From Clostridia bacterium (GTDB taxonomy: Bacteria; Bacillota; Clostridia; Christensenellales; Aristaeellaceae), in contig JAFXZO010000086.1 of assembly GCA_017541205.1 (NCBI GenBank), positions 1 through 64,000 of the forward strand: DNA of 64,000 nt. Direction: 5' to 3'. A model generated the notes under the pieces. It did no database searches, was not told the origin of the DNA, and worked only from the letters and a program-made list of their open reading frames with translations. Positions within the stretch are counted from its first letter, which is position 1. Each line of letters begins with the position of its first letter. Positions 1-8,742 of this stretch are shown here, in pieces. The position numbers and the translations under genes are program-made.

Positions 1-292
1 AGTGCTTCACGAACGCAGCTTCCAGGGTGAAGATGTCGGGAGCTTCGTCGCTGGTGGGGTTGGAGCCCAGCAGGTTGTCCACCTTGGTGGTGTAGGCGTT
101 GCCGTCGGTGGGATAGATCTGGAATTCGATTTCCAGTTCGGGATGATCGGGCAGATAGTACTTTTCGATCATGCCCTGCAGCTCGTTGGTGAAGGACCAA
201 ACGACCAGCTTGATCTTGTCTTCCGCGCTGGCAATGCTGACGCAGCCAAGCAGCATCATAACGGCCAGAACCAGAGCAAGAGCCTTCTTCAT
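1..292 (-). CDS. Sugar ABC transporter substrate-binding protein, N-terminal part (runs off left edge)
   Basis: The reverse strand reads an open frame from ATG at 292 to the window edge, about 97 codons, beginning MKKALALVLAVMMLLG. Residues 1-23 form a signal peptide ending ASA, then EDKIKLVVWSFTNEL, the usual first strand of a family 1 extracellular solute-binding protein, and TPTSDEAPDIF-like text typical of the first lobe. A good ribosome binding site (AAAAGGAGGA, reversed) lies about 10 bases upstream. The protein would bind a sugar or oligosaccharide outside the membrane for a CUT1-type importer, whose other genes lie beyond the edge. The substrate cannot be told. The start is well supported; the rest of the gene is not visible. 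Confidence 0.85.
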   Translation of the reverse strand, partial: MKKALALVLAVMMLLGCVSIASAEDKIKLVVWSFTNELQGMIEKYYLPDHPELEIEFQIYPTDGNAYTTKVDNLLGSNPTSDEAPDIFTLEAAFVKH

Positions 293-450
293 AATGGGGT
301 TCCTCCTTTTTTTATACGCGGTTTCCCGCGTTTTTCTTAACAGCGTATCCACGCTGCTAATAGCGAAAACATCGCCGCTTTTGAGAAGCGGGGCATGCAA
401 AAGGGAGCTTTTCTGCCATATCCCTGCGCATACCAAACGAGCTTGGCTGT

Positions 451-479
451 ATTTTAGCACAAACTACACAAATTGTAAA
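451..479 (-). promoter_or_regulatory. Sigma-A promoter for the leftward binding-protein gene
   Basis: Read on the minus strand: TTTACA (474-479), a 17-base spacer, TAAAAT (451-456). It points at the gene starting at 292 and leaves an untranslated leader of about 150 bases. Nothing else was recognised in that leader. Confidence 0.7.
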
Positions 480-818
480 CAGATTTTTGTATTTTTCATC
501 TCACTTTTTTTGCCGCATCCGGATATTTGTTCGGGCCTATTTTTGCGGGACAAAACAGCGCCGCGCCTGTATTCCTGTACATTTTCGGCCTTTTTGCGCC
601 TTTTCTCTACAAAAAAACAGGCAAAACGCGCATCCGTTTTTTGCAATGAATGAGCAGGCCTCCCGCAAAAATTGAGGTTTCGCATCATTTGAGGAAACGG
701 AAAGACGCATGTTCCCGAAATGTAACCAGCCCTTGTATACAATAGGAAGTATTATGATGCTATCTGGATGTATAACAGAATTTGACCCTTTTTTGTTCGG
801 TTGTGTCCCCAATACCTC

Positions 819-847
819 TTTACTATTTGGGAATTATATGATAGAAT
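819..847 (+). promoter_or_regulatory. Probable promoter of the ytfQ-like operon
   Basis: TTTACT (819-824), 17-base spacer, TAGAAT (842-847), about 45 bases before the ribosome binding site of the gene at 898. The match is moderate. The rest of the 605-base divergent interval 293-897 is AT-rich with no supported gene. Confidence 0.5.
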
Positions 848-897
848 TTACACAAACGCGGTGCTTTTGCCGCAAATATGAAGGAGGAACATAGGTT

Positions 898-1890
898 ATG
901 AAGAAACTGGTTGCACTGGTACTGGCTCTGCTGATGGCGCTGAGCTGCTGCGTCGCCCTGGCTGACGACGTCACCGTGGCTTTCTCTCAGATCGGTCAGG
1001 AATCTGACTGGCGCACCGCCAATACCGACAGCATCGGCAAGTGGGTTGGCGAGCATGAAGGCTGGATCTACACCTATGACGATGCTCAGCAGAAGCAGGA
1101 AAACCAGATCAAGGCTCTGCGCAACTTCATCACCCAGGGCGTCGATGTGATCGTTCTGACCTGCATCGTGGACTCCGGCTGGGAAGAAGTCCTCAAGGAA
1201 ATCAACGACGAGGAGATCCCGCTGATCCTGGTCGACCGTATGCCTGACTGCATGGACAAGATCGAATACTATGCCGCTTTCGGTGGCGACTTCGTTGAAG
1301 AAGGCCGTCGTCAGGTGGCGTGGGCCGGCGAATACCTCAAGACCCTCGGCCGCGGTGAAGAAGAAGTATCCGTCGCCATCATGGAAGGCACCACCGGTTC
1401 CGGCGCGCAGGTCGGCCGTACCGAAGGCAACCTGGCCGCTATGGAAGCTTATCCGAACATGAAGCTGGTTGCCCAGCAGAGCGGCAACTTCACCCGCGCT
1501 GAAGGCCAGGCTCTGATGGAGAGCTGGCTCAAGTCCATTGACAAGATCGACGTGCTGATCGCTCAGAACGACGACATGGCCCTGGGCGCCATCGAAGCCA
1601 TCAAGGCTGCCGGCCTCGTGCCCGGCAAGGACATCATCATCGTGGGCTGCGACTCCGTTAAGGCTGCGTTCCAGGCCATCGTTGACGGCGAAATGAACGC
1701 CACCATCGAGTGCACTCCTCTGTACGGCCCCGCGGTTGTGCAGTGCATCGAAAACCTGCTCTCCGGCGTGCCCGGCTCCAAGGAACTGCAGCATCCCGAT
1801 GAAGGCGTCTATGATATGGACGGCGGCATCGACGTGGGCGGCGTGGTTTCCATCAAGGCCGGCGACGTCATCGACGAGCGCGTGTATTGA
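898..1890 (+). CDS. ytfQ: Sugar-binding protein of a galactofuranose-type (YtfQ) ABC importer
   Basis: 330 residues. A signal peptide (about 1-22, ending ALA) is followed by a periplasmic-binding-protein type I fold. Text such as VTVAFSQIGQESDWRTAN, IPLILVDR and QNDDMALGAIEAIKAAGL is characteristic of YtfQ, the galactofuranose-binding protein of Escherichia coli. The protein captures a sugar outside the membrane and hands it to the permeases at 3527 and 4597. GGAGG precedes ATG at 898. It is the first gene of a four-gene operon in the order ytfQ-ytfR-ytfT-yjfF, which supports the call. A hairpin after the gene probably lowers expression of the downstream genes. The exact sugar (galactofuranose or another) is inferred from family resemblance only. 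Confidence 0.85.
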   Translation: MKKLVALVLALLMALSCCVALADDVTVAFSQIGQESDWRTANTDSIGKWVGEHEGWIYTYDDAQQKQENQIKALRNFITQGVDVIVLTCIVDSGWEEVLKEINDEEIPLILVDRMPDCMDKIEYYAAFGGDFVEEGRRQVAWAGEYLKTLGRGEEEVSVAIMEGTTGSGAQVGRTEGNLAAMEAYPNMKLVAQQSGNFTRAEGQALMESWLKSIDKIDVLIAQNDDMALGAIEAIKAAGLVPGKDIIIVGCDSVKAAFQAIVDGEMNATIECTPLYGPAVVQCIENLLSGVPGSKELQHPDEGVYDMDGGIDVGGVVSIKAGDVIDERVY

Positions 1891-1929
1891 TGACAGCGCA
1901 TACCAACGATTAAAAAATCACGAGTCCAT

Positions 1930-1967
1930 GGCAGGGCGGATGGGCGACTTTCCGCCCTGCCTTTTCT
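1930..1967 (+). terminator. Hairpin with T-tract after ytfQ (attenuator inside the operon)
   Basis: Perfect 10-bp stem (GGCAGGGCGG at 1930-1939 with CCGCCCTGCC at 1952-1961), 12-base loop, then TTTTCT. It lies 15 bases before the start of the ATPase gene, so it likely works as a partial terminator or as a 3'-end stabilizer that lets the binding protein be made in excess. Confidence 0.75.
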
Positions 1968-1982
1968 TAAGGAGGGATCCCT

Positions 1983-3527
1983 TTGTCGGAGAATAACCTA
2001 CTTGAAATGCGCCAGATAGAAATCCAATTTCCAGGCGTGAAAGCACTGGATAAGGTGGATTTTTTTATGCGTCCGGGAGAGATTCATTCTTTGCTGGGCG
2101 AGAATGGAGCGGGCAAATCCACACTGATCAAATGTTTGACAGGCGTGCATCATAAGGACGCCGGCACCATCATCCTGGATGGCAAAGAGATCCAGCCGCA
2201 AAGCCCACAGCACGCAATGGAAATGGGCATTTCTACCGTTTATCAGGAAGTCAATCTGTGCCCCAACCTGACCGTAGCGGAAAATATTTTTGTCGGCCGC
2301 CAACCCATGAAGCACGGCCAGATCGACTGGCGCACCATCAACCGCCGTGCCCGGGAGCTGATGGCCCGTTTCCGCATGGATATCGACGTGACGCGTCCTC
2401 TTTCCTATTTTTCCACCGCCATTCAGCAGATGGTGGCCATTGCGCGCGCGGTGGACGTGAAAGCGAAGATCCTGATCCTGGATGAGCCCACCTCTTCTTT
2501 GGACGATAACGAAGTGCAGCTGCTCTTCGACGTGATGCGCGACCTGCGGGCTGAGGGCATGGGCATTATCTTTATTACCCACTTTCTGGATCAGGTGTTC
2601 GCCATCAGCGATCGGCTGACGATTCTGCGCAACGGGTGCTTGGTGGGCACGTATAACATTCAGGACATCACCAAAGTGGAATTGGTTACCCAGATGGTCG
2701 GCAAGGACATGGACGCCATTTTCAATTTGAAGCGGCCCGATGTGGCGCCGGGCACGCCCGACCGCCTGACGGCCACCCATATCGGTTCGCCTGGAAAAAT
2801 CGACGATATTTCCCTCAACGTGCGGGAGGGCGAGCTGATCGGCTTTGCGGGTCTGCTGGGCAGCGGCCGTACGGAAACGGCCGAATTGCTCTTCGGCGTA
2901 ACGCACCTGTCCCACGGGACGATCGTTCTGACGGGGATCGGGGAGAACGCGAAGCAGAAAGGCAATAAAAAAATCAAGAATCCCTACGACGCGCTGACCA
3001 AGGGCCTGGCCTTCTGCCCGGAGGACCGCAAACGGGACGGCATCATCAGCGATCTGAGCATCCGTGAAAACATCGCGCTGGCCGTGCAGGCGCGCAAAGG
3101 CTTCCTGCATCCCATGAGCAGGCGCGAGCAAAACGCCCTTGCGGATAAATATATCGCGGAATTGGGCATCGCGACGCCCGACGCCGAAAAAAAGATCGGC
3201 GAACTGTCCGGCGGCAATCAGCAGAAGGTGATCCTGGCGCGGTGGATGGCCACCGATCCGCGGGTGCTGATCCTGGACGAACCCACGCGCGGTATCGACG
3301 TCGGCGCAAAAGCGGAGATTCAGCGGCTGATGCTGGAAATGTGCGAAAAAGGGGTGTCCATCATCTTCATCAGCTCCGAGCTGGACGAAATCATCCGCTG
3401 CTCCACCCGCATCATCGTCATGCGCGACCGCAAGAAGGTGGCGGAATTGGATGGCGAAAACTGCACGCAGGAAAAGATCCTGACCATTATCGCGGAAGGC
3501 GCCGAGGCCGCGGGAGGTGTGGCGTAA
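1983..3527 (+). CDS. ytfR: Sugar ABC importer ATPase, two fused nucleotide-binding domains (YtfR type)
   Basis: 514 residues, starting with TTG at 1983 behind AAGGAGGG. The N-terminal half has Walker A GENGAGKS (about 39-47), Q-loop text TVYQEVNLCPNLTVAENIF and Walker B ILILDEPTSSLDD. The C-terminal half has the degenerate GLLGSGRTE P-loop normal for RbsA-like proteins, then LSGGNQQK and LILDEPTRGIDVG. This is the dual-domain architecture of monosaccharide importers (CUT2). It powers the permease pair encoded next. The stop codon overlaps the next start by one base (TAATG). The TTG start and the hairpin just upstream fit lower expression than the binding protein. Confidence 0.9.
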   Translation: MSENNLLEMRQIEIQFPGVKALDKVDFFMRPGEIHSLLGENGAGKSTLIKCLTGVHHKDAGTIILDGKEIQPQSPQHAMEMGISTVYQEVNLCPNLTVAENIFVGRQPMKHGQIDWRTINRRARELMARFRMDIDVTRPLSYFSTAIQQMVAIARAVDVKAKILILDEPTSSLDDNEVQLLFDVMRDLRAEGMGIIFITHFLDQVFAISDRLTILRNGCLVGTYNIQDITKVELVTQMVGKDMDAIFNLKRPDVAPGTPDRLTATHIGSPGKIDDISLNVREGELIGFAGLLGSGRTETAELLFGVTHLSHGTIVLTGIGENAKQKGNKKIKNPYDALTKGLAFCPEDRKRDGIISDLSIRENIALAVQARKGFLHPMSRREQNALADKYIAELGIATPDAEKKIGELSGGNQQKVILARWMATDPRVLILDEPTRGIDVGAKAEIQRLMLEMCEKGVSIIFISSELDEIIRCSTRIIVMRDRKKVAELDGENCTQEKILTIIAEGAEAAGGVA

Positions 3528-4597
3528 TGAAAAAGAAAATCGATTTGACCCAGCTGCTTCGTTCCAAGGTTACCTGGGCCATTGTTGCGGAAATCCTGGT
3601 GCTGCTGGTATGCCTGATCGCGCGCCCGGACTTTTTCAGCCTGAAAATTCAGGAAGATACCGGGATGCTCTACGGCAACATCATCGATATCCTGAACCGT
3701 TCCAGCGAAATCACCATCATCGCCATGGGCATGACGCTGGTCATTGCGCTGGGCGGCACGGACTTGTCCGTAGGCGCCTTGGTGGCCGTGTCGGGCGCTA
3801 TCGCGCTCAAGTTCATGCGCTGGGACGTGGCCGAGTATATCACGCCGGGCGACTATTCCGTAAAGCCTTACGCGCTGGCCTTGCTGGTGCCGCTGGGCGT
3901 ATGCACGCTGATGGGCCTGTTCAACGGATTTTTGATTGCAAAGGGCGGCATGCAGCCCATCATCGCCACCCTGATCCTGATGGTCTGCGGCCGCGGCATC
4001 GCCCAGATCACCACGGACGGCAGGCAGTTCACCACAAAATTTACCCCCTTCTATCGCATCGCCAACAGCAGTTTTCTGGCCATCCCGATGCCGATCATCA
4101 TCACAGCCGTGGTGATCCTGCTCATGTGGCTGTTTGTGCGGAAAACGGCCTTCGGCACGTTCGTTGAAGCCGTGGGCATCAACCGCAACGCCAGCCGCCT
4201 GTCCGGCATCAACGCGCAAATGGTCATCTTCATTGTTTTCGCCATCACCGGCCTGCTCTCCGGCGTTTCCGGGCTGATCTATTCCAGCCGCATCATGTCC
4301 AACGACTCGAACAACGCCGGATTGAACTTTGAAATGGACGCCATTCTTGCGGTGGTCATTGGCGGCACCAGCATGACCGGCGGTAAATTCAGCCTGGTGG
4401 GCACCGCGATCGGCTCCATTATCATCCGCACCATCGTCACCCTGGTGTATTACTTCGGCATCGCTTCCGAAGCCACCATGGCGTTCAAGGCGATGATCAT
4501 CGCCGTGGTGATCGTGCTGCAGTCCGAACCTGTGAGCAATTACCTTTCCAAGCGCGCCAGGAACAGGGCGAAACTTGCGACGGGGGGTGTCAAATAA
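3527..4597 (+). CDS. ytfT: Sugar ABC importer permease (YtfT type)
   Basis: 356 residues. Start ATG at 3527 overlaps the stop of the ATPase gene. It is a hydrophobic CUT2 permease with about 8-10 membrane segments and the family signature GTDLSVGALVAVSGA, followed by KGGMQPIIATL and VIGGTSMTGG. It forms the membrane channel together with the product of the next gene. An open frame continues upstream to 3242 inside the ATPase gene in another frame, but the start at 3527 with GGAGGTG six bases before it is the reasonable one. The gene is translationally coupled at both ends (TAATG junctions). Confidence 0.9.
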   Translation: MKKKIDLTQLLRSKVTWAIVAEILVLLVCLIARPDFFSLKIQEDTGMLYGNIIDILNRSSEITIIAMGMTLVIALGGTDLSVGALVAVSGAIALKFMRWDVAEYITPGDYSVKPYALALLVPLGVCTLMGLFNGFLIAKGGMQPIIATLILMVCGRGIAQITTDGRQFTTKFTPFYRIANSSFLAIPMPIIITAVVILLMWLFVRKTAFGTFVEAVGINRNASRLSGINAQMVIFIVFAITGLLSGVSGLIYSSRIMSNDSNNAGLNFEMDAILAVVIGGTSMTGGKFSLVGTAIGSIIIRTIVTLVYYFGIASEATMAFKAMIIAVVIVLQSEPVSNYLSKRARNRAKLATGGVK

Positions 4598-5703
4598 TGG
4601 AGAATAATACGAATTCGCGGTGGCAAAGGCTGGTCAAAAAGCTGACAAACCCCAAATACATCATGGTGTACGCGACGGTTGGCATCCTGCTTCTCATCTA
4701 TCTCTTCGGCAGCATCGCCTATGGCAATCTTGCCAGCGACCCGAAGAGCAACAAGGGATTTAACACCGTGAGAACGATCACCACCCTCTTTGTGGACAAT
4801 GCGTACCTTGGTATTTCCGCCGTGGGAATGACGTTCGTGCTGATCACCGGCGGCATCGACTTGTCCGTTGCCGCTGTGGCGTCGCTGACGGGCATGTTTA
4901 TCGCCTACGGCACCACCGAGCTGGGGATCAATCCCTGGATCTGCATCGCTTTCTCCCTGTTTGTAGGCGTAGGACTGGGCCTGCTGATGGGCTGGGTCAT
5001 TCATTATCTGAATGTGCCGCCCTTCATTACGACGCTGACAGGCATGTTCCTGGCCCGCGGCGTATGCTCCCTGATCAGCGCGAAATCCATTACCATCAGC
5101 AACGACGTCATTGACGCGCTGGCCGGGTGGAAGGTCTATCTCTATCATCTGAAGGATGGGGAATGGGTGAAGATCAAGCCGACGGCATACATCAATTTCA
5201 ACATCATCCTCTTTCTCGTGGTGCTGCTGGTGGGTATTTATCTGCTCCAGAGAACCAAGTTTGGCCGCAACGTGTACGCCATTGGCGGCAACGAGCAAAG
5301 CGCAAAGCTGATGGGCCTGCCGGTAGGCAAGACGAAGGTGCTGGTGTATGGCTTCAACGGGCTGTGCTCCGTGCTGGCCGGCATCGCCTTTACGCTGTAT
5401 GTGAAGAGCGGCTGGAACCTTTCTTTGCAGGGCGGCGAGCTGGATGTGATCACCTGCGCCGTCATCGGCGGCACGCTGCTGACAGGCGGCGTTGGGTATA
5501 TTCTGGGCACCTTCTTTGGCGTCGTGCTCAAGGCGCTGATCCCCTCGCTGATCACGTTCCAGGGCACCTTGAACTCCTGGTGGGGCAAGATCGCCACCGG
5601 CCTGCTGCTGCTGCTGTTCATCTTCATCCAGAAAGTCGTGGTCTCCTCCTCGGACGCGAACCGGAAAAAGAATTCGCAGACAGCGGAAAAAAGAATAACC
5701 TGA
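4597..5703 (+). CDS. yjfF: Sugar ABC importer permease (YjfF type)
   Basis: 368 residues, second CUT2 permease of the operon, starting at the ATG that overlaps the preceding stop codon. It shows GGIDLSVAAVASLTG, TLTGMFLARGVCSLIS, YAIGGNEQSAKLMGL and GGTLLTGGVGYILGT, typical of the YjfF half of the heterodimeric YtfT-YjfF channel. The hydrophilic tail after about residue 345 is short. No clear terminator follows: a GC-rich stretch at 5736-5768 could fold but has no T-tract. The next gene begins 276 bases downstream under its own promoter. Confidence 0.9.
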   Translation: MENNTNSRWQRLVKKLTNPKYIMVYATVGILLLIYLFGSIAYGNLASDPKSNKGFNTVRTITTLFVDNAYLGISAVGMTFVLITGGIDLSVAAVASLTGMFIAYGTTELGINPWICIAFSLFVGVGLGLLMGWVIHYLNVPPFITTLTGMFLARGVCSLISAKSITISNDVIDALAGWKVYLYHLKDGEWVKIKPTAYINFNIILFLVVLLVGIYLLQRTKFGRNVYAIGGNEQSAKLMGLPVGKTKVLVYGFNGLCSVLAGIAFTLYVKSGWNLSLQGGELDVITCAVIGGTLLTGGVGYILGTFFGVVLKALIPSLITFQGTLNSWWGKIATGLLLLLFIFIQKVVVSSSDANRKKNSQTAEKRIT

Positions 5704-5927
5704 TCATCAGAGGATCCCACGGATATGGAAAAGGGCACGGACGGGGCGGGGGCCTCCGCGGCCCCGGCAGCGCTTACTTGGCGATAATAATGTGATCTTT
5801 TTCCAACTTACCGACAAAGCGATAAAAAATCTCAATTTCCTGATCTTTGAAGCCGGAAGCAAGTTCCACCGGCTCATGGATCAGGTTTTTTCAATCAGGG
5901 TATCCATCCGCATGAACGACTTATTTC

Positions 5928-5956
5928 ATGACATTATAACGGCATACCGTTATAAT
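5928..5956 (+). promoter_or_regulatory. Promoter overlapped by a perfect palindromic operator
   Basis: ATGACA (5928-5933), 17-base spacer, TATAAT (5951-5956). A perfect 10-bp inverted repeat, ATTATAACGG (5933-5942) with CCGTTATAAT (5947-5956) around CATA, fills the spacer and the -10 box. A protein bound here would block polymerase. The XRE protein encoded 24 bases downstream is the obvious candidate. The stretch 5704-5927 holds no recognised feature. Confidence 0.75.
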
Positions 5957-5979
5957 CTTATCAGAAGAGGGGTGACATC

Positions 5980-6549
5980 ATGCAATTGAACGCAAGAATG
6001 GCGCGGCAAAACCTGTCCATCTACCGGCTGTCGAAAACCAGCGGCGTGCCCTACGCCACGCTGAACGACATCTGCAACGGAAAGGCGAAGCTGGAAAAGT
6101 GCAGCGCGGAAACGGTGTATCGGCTGGCGCGGGCGCTGGACGTGAGCATGGAGGAATTGCTTGCCCCCTATCTGACGAAGCGCAGCAGCTTTGAACTGTT
6201 CAAAAGCAGCGTGTGTCACCGCCTGAAGGAAATGGGCGACCTGGATTTTATTATGGACGCGCTGAAAAGCCGGGAAATCAGGACGTATTATGACCGGGGC
6301 TGGTATCCCGAAAGCCTGTATCTGCTGGCCATGCTGGACTATGTAAGCAGCCTGAACGGCGTGCCCCTGTGCAGCGAATACGACGATCTGCGTATTTGCC
6401 GCCTGGATAAGCCGCTGTATCCCGCCAGCGTTCTGGCGATCCGCGCCGCGTCGAAGGACGAAAGCGCCTTGATCCAGGCCGAGCGCGACGCCATCCCGGA
6501 GTTCAAGCGCTTCAATATTATCGAGTGCGACGTGCGAAATGCCGTTTGA
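5980..6549 (+). CDS. XRE-family DNA-binding protein, first gene of a putative toxin-antitoxin pair
   Basis: 189 residues. Residues 1-60 form a Cro/XRE helix-turn-helix (LSIYRLSKTSGVPYATLNDIC, ending VSMEELLAPY). The rest, about 65-189, resembles no family I can name but contains RTYYDRGWYPESLYLLAMLDYV. The start codon follows GAGGGGTGA. The gene overlaps the next one by 11 bases (6539-6549), so the two are translationally coupled. Its promoter carries a perfect palindrome, which suggests autoregulation. By analogy with AbiE and MNT-type systems the product would be the antitoxin and repressor. That role is inferred from gene order and the partner's nucleotidyltransferase signature. Confidence 0.75.
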   Translation: MQLNARMARQNLSIYRLSKTSGVPYATLNDICNGKAKLEKCSAETVYRLARALDVSMEELLAPYLTKRSSFELFKSSVCHRLKEMGDLDFIMDALKSREIRTYYDRGWYPESLYLLAMLDYVSSLNGVPLCSEYDDLRICRLDKPLYPASVLAIRAASKDESALIQAERDAIPEFKRFNIIECDVRNAV

Positions 6550-7264
6550 AAACCGGATCGAATTCACCAAAGAAAACCTGGACTCCTATTTGAAGGAGGT
6601 CGCCAGGGAATACCGCCGCCTGGCCGGAAAAGGCACGCCCGCCGAACTGATCCTGATCGGCGGCGCTTCCATTCTCATCAATTACGGCTTTCGCGGCATG
6701 ACCACCGATATCGACGCGCTGATTTTCGCATCCTCCGCCATGGAGGACGCCATCCTGCGGGTGGAGGAAAAATTCGATCTGCCCCACGGCTGGCTGAACG
6801 CGGACTTCACCCGGACGGAAGCCTATACCCCGAAGCTGAAAGAATATTCCGTTTATTACCGGCAATACGCCAACGTGCTGACCCTGCGCACTGTGTCGGC
6901 GGAATACCTGATCGCCATGAAGCTGCGCTCCGGCAGGCAGTACAAAAACGACCTGTCCGACGTGCTGGGCATCCTGGCCGAACACGAAAAACGGGGAGCG
7001 CCCCTCACCGTGGAACAGATCAAAAACGCCGTTTCCGACCTGTACGGCGATTGGAACGCGCTGCCCGAAAAATCACAGCGGTTTATGGAAGATGTGATGA
7101 ACGACGGGCATTTTGACGCGCTGTATCGGCAGGTTTCCGCCGGTGAACAGGACGCGCACAGCGCCCTGCTTCGATTTGAAAAAGAGTATCCAGGTGTGAC
7201 CAATGAAGCGAATGTGGATGAGATTATCAGAGCGCTTCAAGAAAAAACAGGAAAGAAGGGATGA
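6539..7264 (+). CDS. Nucleotidyltransferase-fold protein (DUF6036-like), putative toxin
   Basis: 241 residues. The segment LILIGGASILINYGFRGMTTDIDAL (about residues 37-61) holds the GG...DxD signature of the polymerase-beta nucleotidyltransferase superfamily, with GGAS and DID as likely nucleotide- and metal-binding residues. A helical region follows, including VSAEYLIAMKLRSGRQ, as in AbiEii and DUF6036 proteins, where the K and the later acidic residues complete the active site. The start ATG lies inside the upstream gene and no other start has a better site. It is probably the toxin of a type IV-like pair, or a tRNA- or protein-modifying nucleotidyltransferase. No experiment is implied by the sequence alone. 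Confidence 0.7.
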   Translation: MPFENRIEFTKENLDSYLKEVAREYRRLAGKGTPAELILIGGASILINYGFRGMTTDIDALIFASSAMEDAILRVEEKFDLPHGWLNADFTRTEAYTPKLKEYSVYYRQYANVLTLRTVSAEYLIAMKLRSGRQYKNDLSDVLGILAEHEKRGAPLTVEQIKNAVSDLYGDWNALPEKSQRFMEDVMNDGHFDALYRQVSAGEQDAHSALLRFEKEYPGVTNEANVDEIIRALQEKTGKKG

Positions 7265-7314
7265 CCTGACGGAAAATTTGGTTAAAGATTTCCGCTGCTG
7301 CAAAAAGAAAAGAA

Positions 7315-7379
7315 AAAGCCCGGGAAAAATCTCCGGGGGAAGGCGAACTATTCCTCCGGATTTTTCCCGGGCTTTCTTG
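7315..7379. terminator. Bidirectional terminator between convergent genes
   Basis: A 20-bp stem with one bulged base pairs AAAGCCCGGGAAAAATC plus CCGG (from 7315) with CCGGATTTTTCCCGGGCTTT (7356-7375). AT-rich ends on both sides allow termination from either direction. It sits between the nucleotidyltransferase gene and the leftward oxidoreductase gene. Confidence 0.8.
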
Positions 7380-7461
7380 AGCCAGAAAACTTTTCGTAAT
7401 CCCAATATTCCCCCTGCGCCGCCCTTTTTCCCTTTGCAGCACAAATCGAAGAAGAAACGTA

Positions 7462-8742
7462 CTAAACCGCTTTTTCTTCCGTGATCGCGACGGTGATTTC
7501 CTTCGCCTCGCGGCAGGCGGCGAGCATTTTTTCGTTCAGCGGCTGGACGGCCATTTCGCCGGGGGTGAGGATCATTTTCTTCACGGACGCAAGCGGACGC
7601 TGATCGGCATATACGGTGAGGTAATGATCGCGGTAGACGCGGTCGGGGCGGAACATGAGATCGACCTGGGCGGTTTCATCGTTCAGCAGCAGCTTTTGCG
7701 GCACGGTCCCGCGGACGCCCTTGCCATCCCGGACGGGGATCTCCCTGCCCTGCCTGCGTTCGCCCAGGGCGTAGCGGGCGGCCATTTCGCCCGCGCGGAA
7801 GGATTCGTTGCTCACGTGGTCCACCAGGTCGTGCACGTGGAGCACGTTGCCGCACGCGAACACGCCGGGCACGCTGGTTTCCAGGGTGTCGGAGACCACC
7901 GCGCCGCTGGTGACGGGGCTGATTTCCACGCCCGCGCCGGCGGAGAGCTCGTTTTCCGGGATGAGGCCGACGGACAACAGCAGCGTATCGCAGTCAAATT
8001 CCATTTCTGTGCCGGGGATGGGCCGGCGGTTTTCATCGACCTTGGCGACGGTGACGCCGGTCAGGCGCTCCTTTCCGTGGATATCGATCACGGTGTGGGA
8101 GAGGTAGAGCGGGATATGATAATCCTGCAGGCATTGGACGATGTTGCGGTTGAGGCCGCTCGAATAGGGCATCAGCTCCACGCAGCACAGCACCTTCGCG
8201 CCCTGGAGCGTCATGCGCCGGGCCATGATGAGGCCGATATCGCCGCTGCCCAGGATGACCACGCGACGGCCGGGCATATAGCCCTCCAGGTTCACGAATT
8301 TCTGGGCCGTGCCCGCGCTGTAGATGCCGGCGCACCGGGTGCCCGGAATGGCGAGCGCGCCGCGGGGCCGCTCGCGGCAGCCCATGGCCAGGACGACGGC
8401 CTTTGCCTCAAAAATCTGCAGGCCGTGATCGCGGCTGACGGCGGTGACGCGCTTTTCGGGGCTGACGGAAAGCACCGTGACGCCCAGGCGGATATCAATG
8501 CCCATCCCGCGGGCGGTGTCGATATCGCGCTGCGCGTATTCGGGGCCGGTCAATTCTTCCTTGAAGCGGTGCAGGCCGAAGCCGTTATGGATGCACTGGC
8601 GCAGGATGCCGCCGGGCTGGTCCTCCCGCTCCAGAACGATCAGATTGTCAACGCCCGCCTTTTTCGCGGCGATGGCGGCGGCAAGGCCCGCCGGGCCCGC
8701 GCCGATCACCAGCACGTCCACCTGAATGATAGGTTCATTCAT
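7462..8742 (-). CDS. FAD/NAD-dependent oxidoreductase, GlpB-like partner subunit
   Basis: 426 residues. It has an N-terminal FAD-binding motif VLVIGAGPAGLAAAIAAKKAG (about 10-30), a thioredoxin-reductase-like internal NAD-binding motif VVILGSGDIGLIMARRM (about 165-181) and FACGNVLHVHD near 290, which is the second FAD contact of this flavoprotein superfamily. It follows a GlpA-like gene with an 8-base overlap. Such pairs are annotated in Clostridia as anaerobic glycerol-3-phosphate dehydrogenase A/B-like or sarcosine-oxidase-like flavoproteins. The substrate is uncertain. A third small gene (DUF1667) that often completes the set is absent here. Confidence 0.8.
   Translation of the reverse strand: MNEPIIQVDVLVIGAGPAGLAAAIAAKKAGVDNLIVLEREDQPGGILRQCIHNGFGLHRFKEELTGPEYAQRDIDTARGMGIDIRLGVTVLSVSPEKRVTAVSRDHGLQIFEAKAVVLAMGCRERPRGALAIPGTRCAGIYSAGTAQKFVNLEGYMPGRRVVILGSGDIGLIMARRMTLQGAKVLCCVELMPYSSGLNRNIVQCLQDYHIPLYLSHTVIDIHGKERLTGVTVAKVDENRRPIPGTEMEFDCDTLLLSVGLIPENELSAGAGVEISPVTSGAVVSDTLETSVPGVFACGNVLHVHDLVDHVSNESFRAGEMAARYALGERRQGREIPVRDGKGVRGTVPQKLLLNDETAQVDLMFRPDRVYRDHYLTVYADQRPLASVKKMILTPGEMAVQPLNEKMLAACREAKEITVAITEEKAV

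Noticed and set aside
171..653. Open frames in the divergent region upstream of ytfQ
   Set aside because: They overlap the binding-protein gene or AT-rich leader, have no ribosome binding site and no motif.
5736..5768. Terminator after yjfF
   Set aside because: GC-rich and able to fold, but the stem is imperfect and there is no T-tract.
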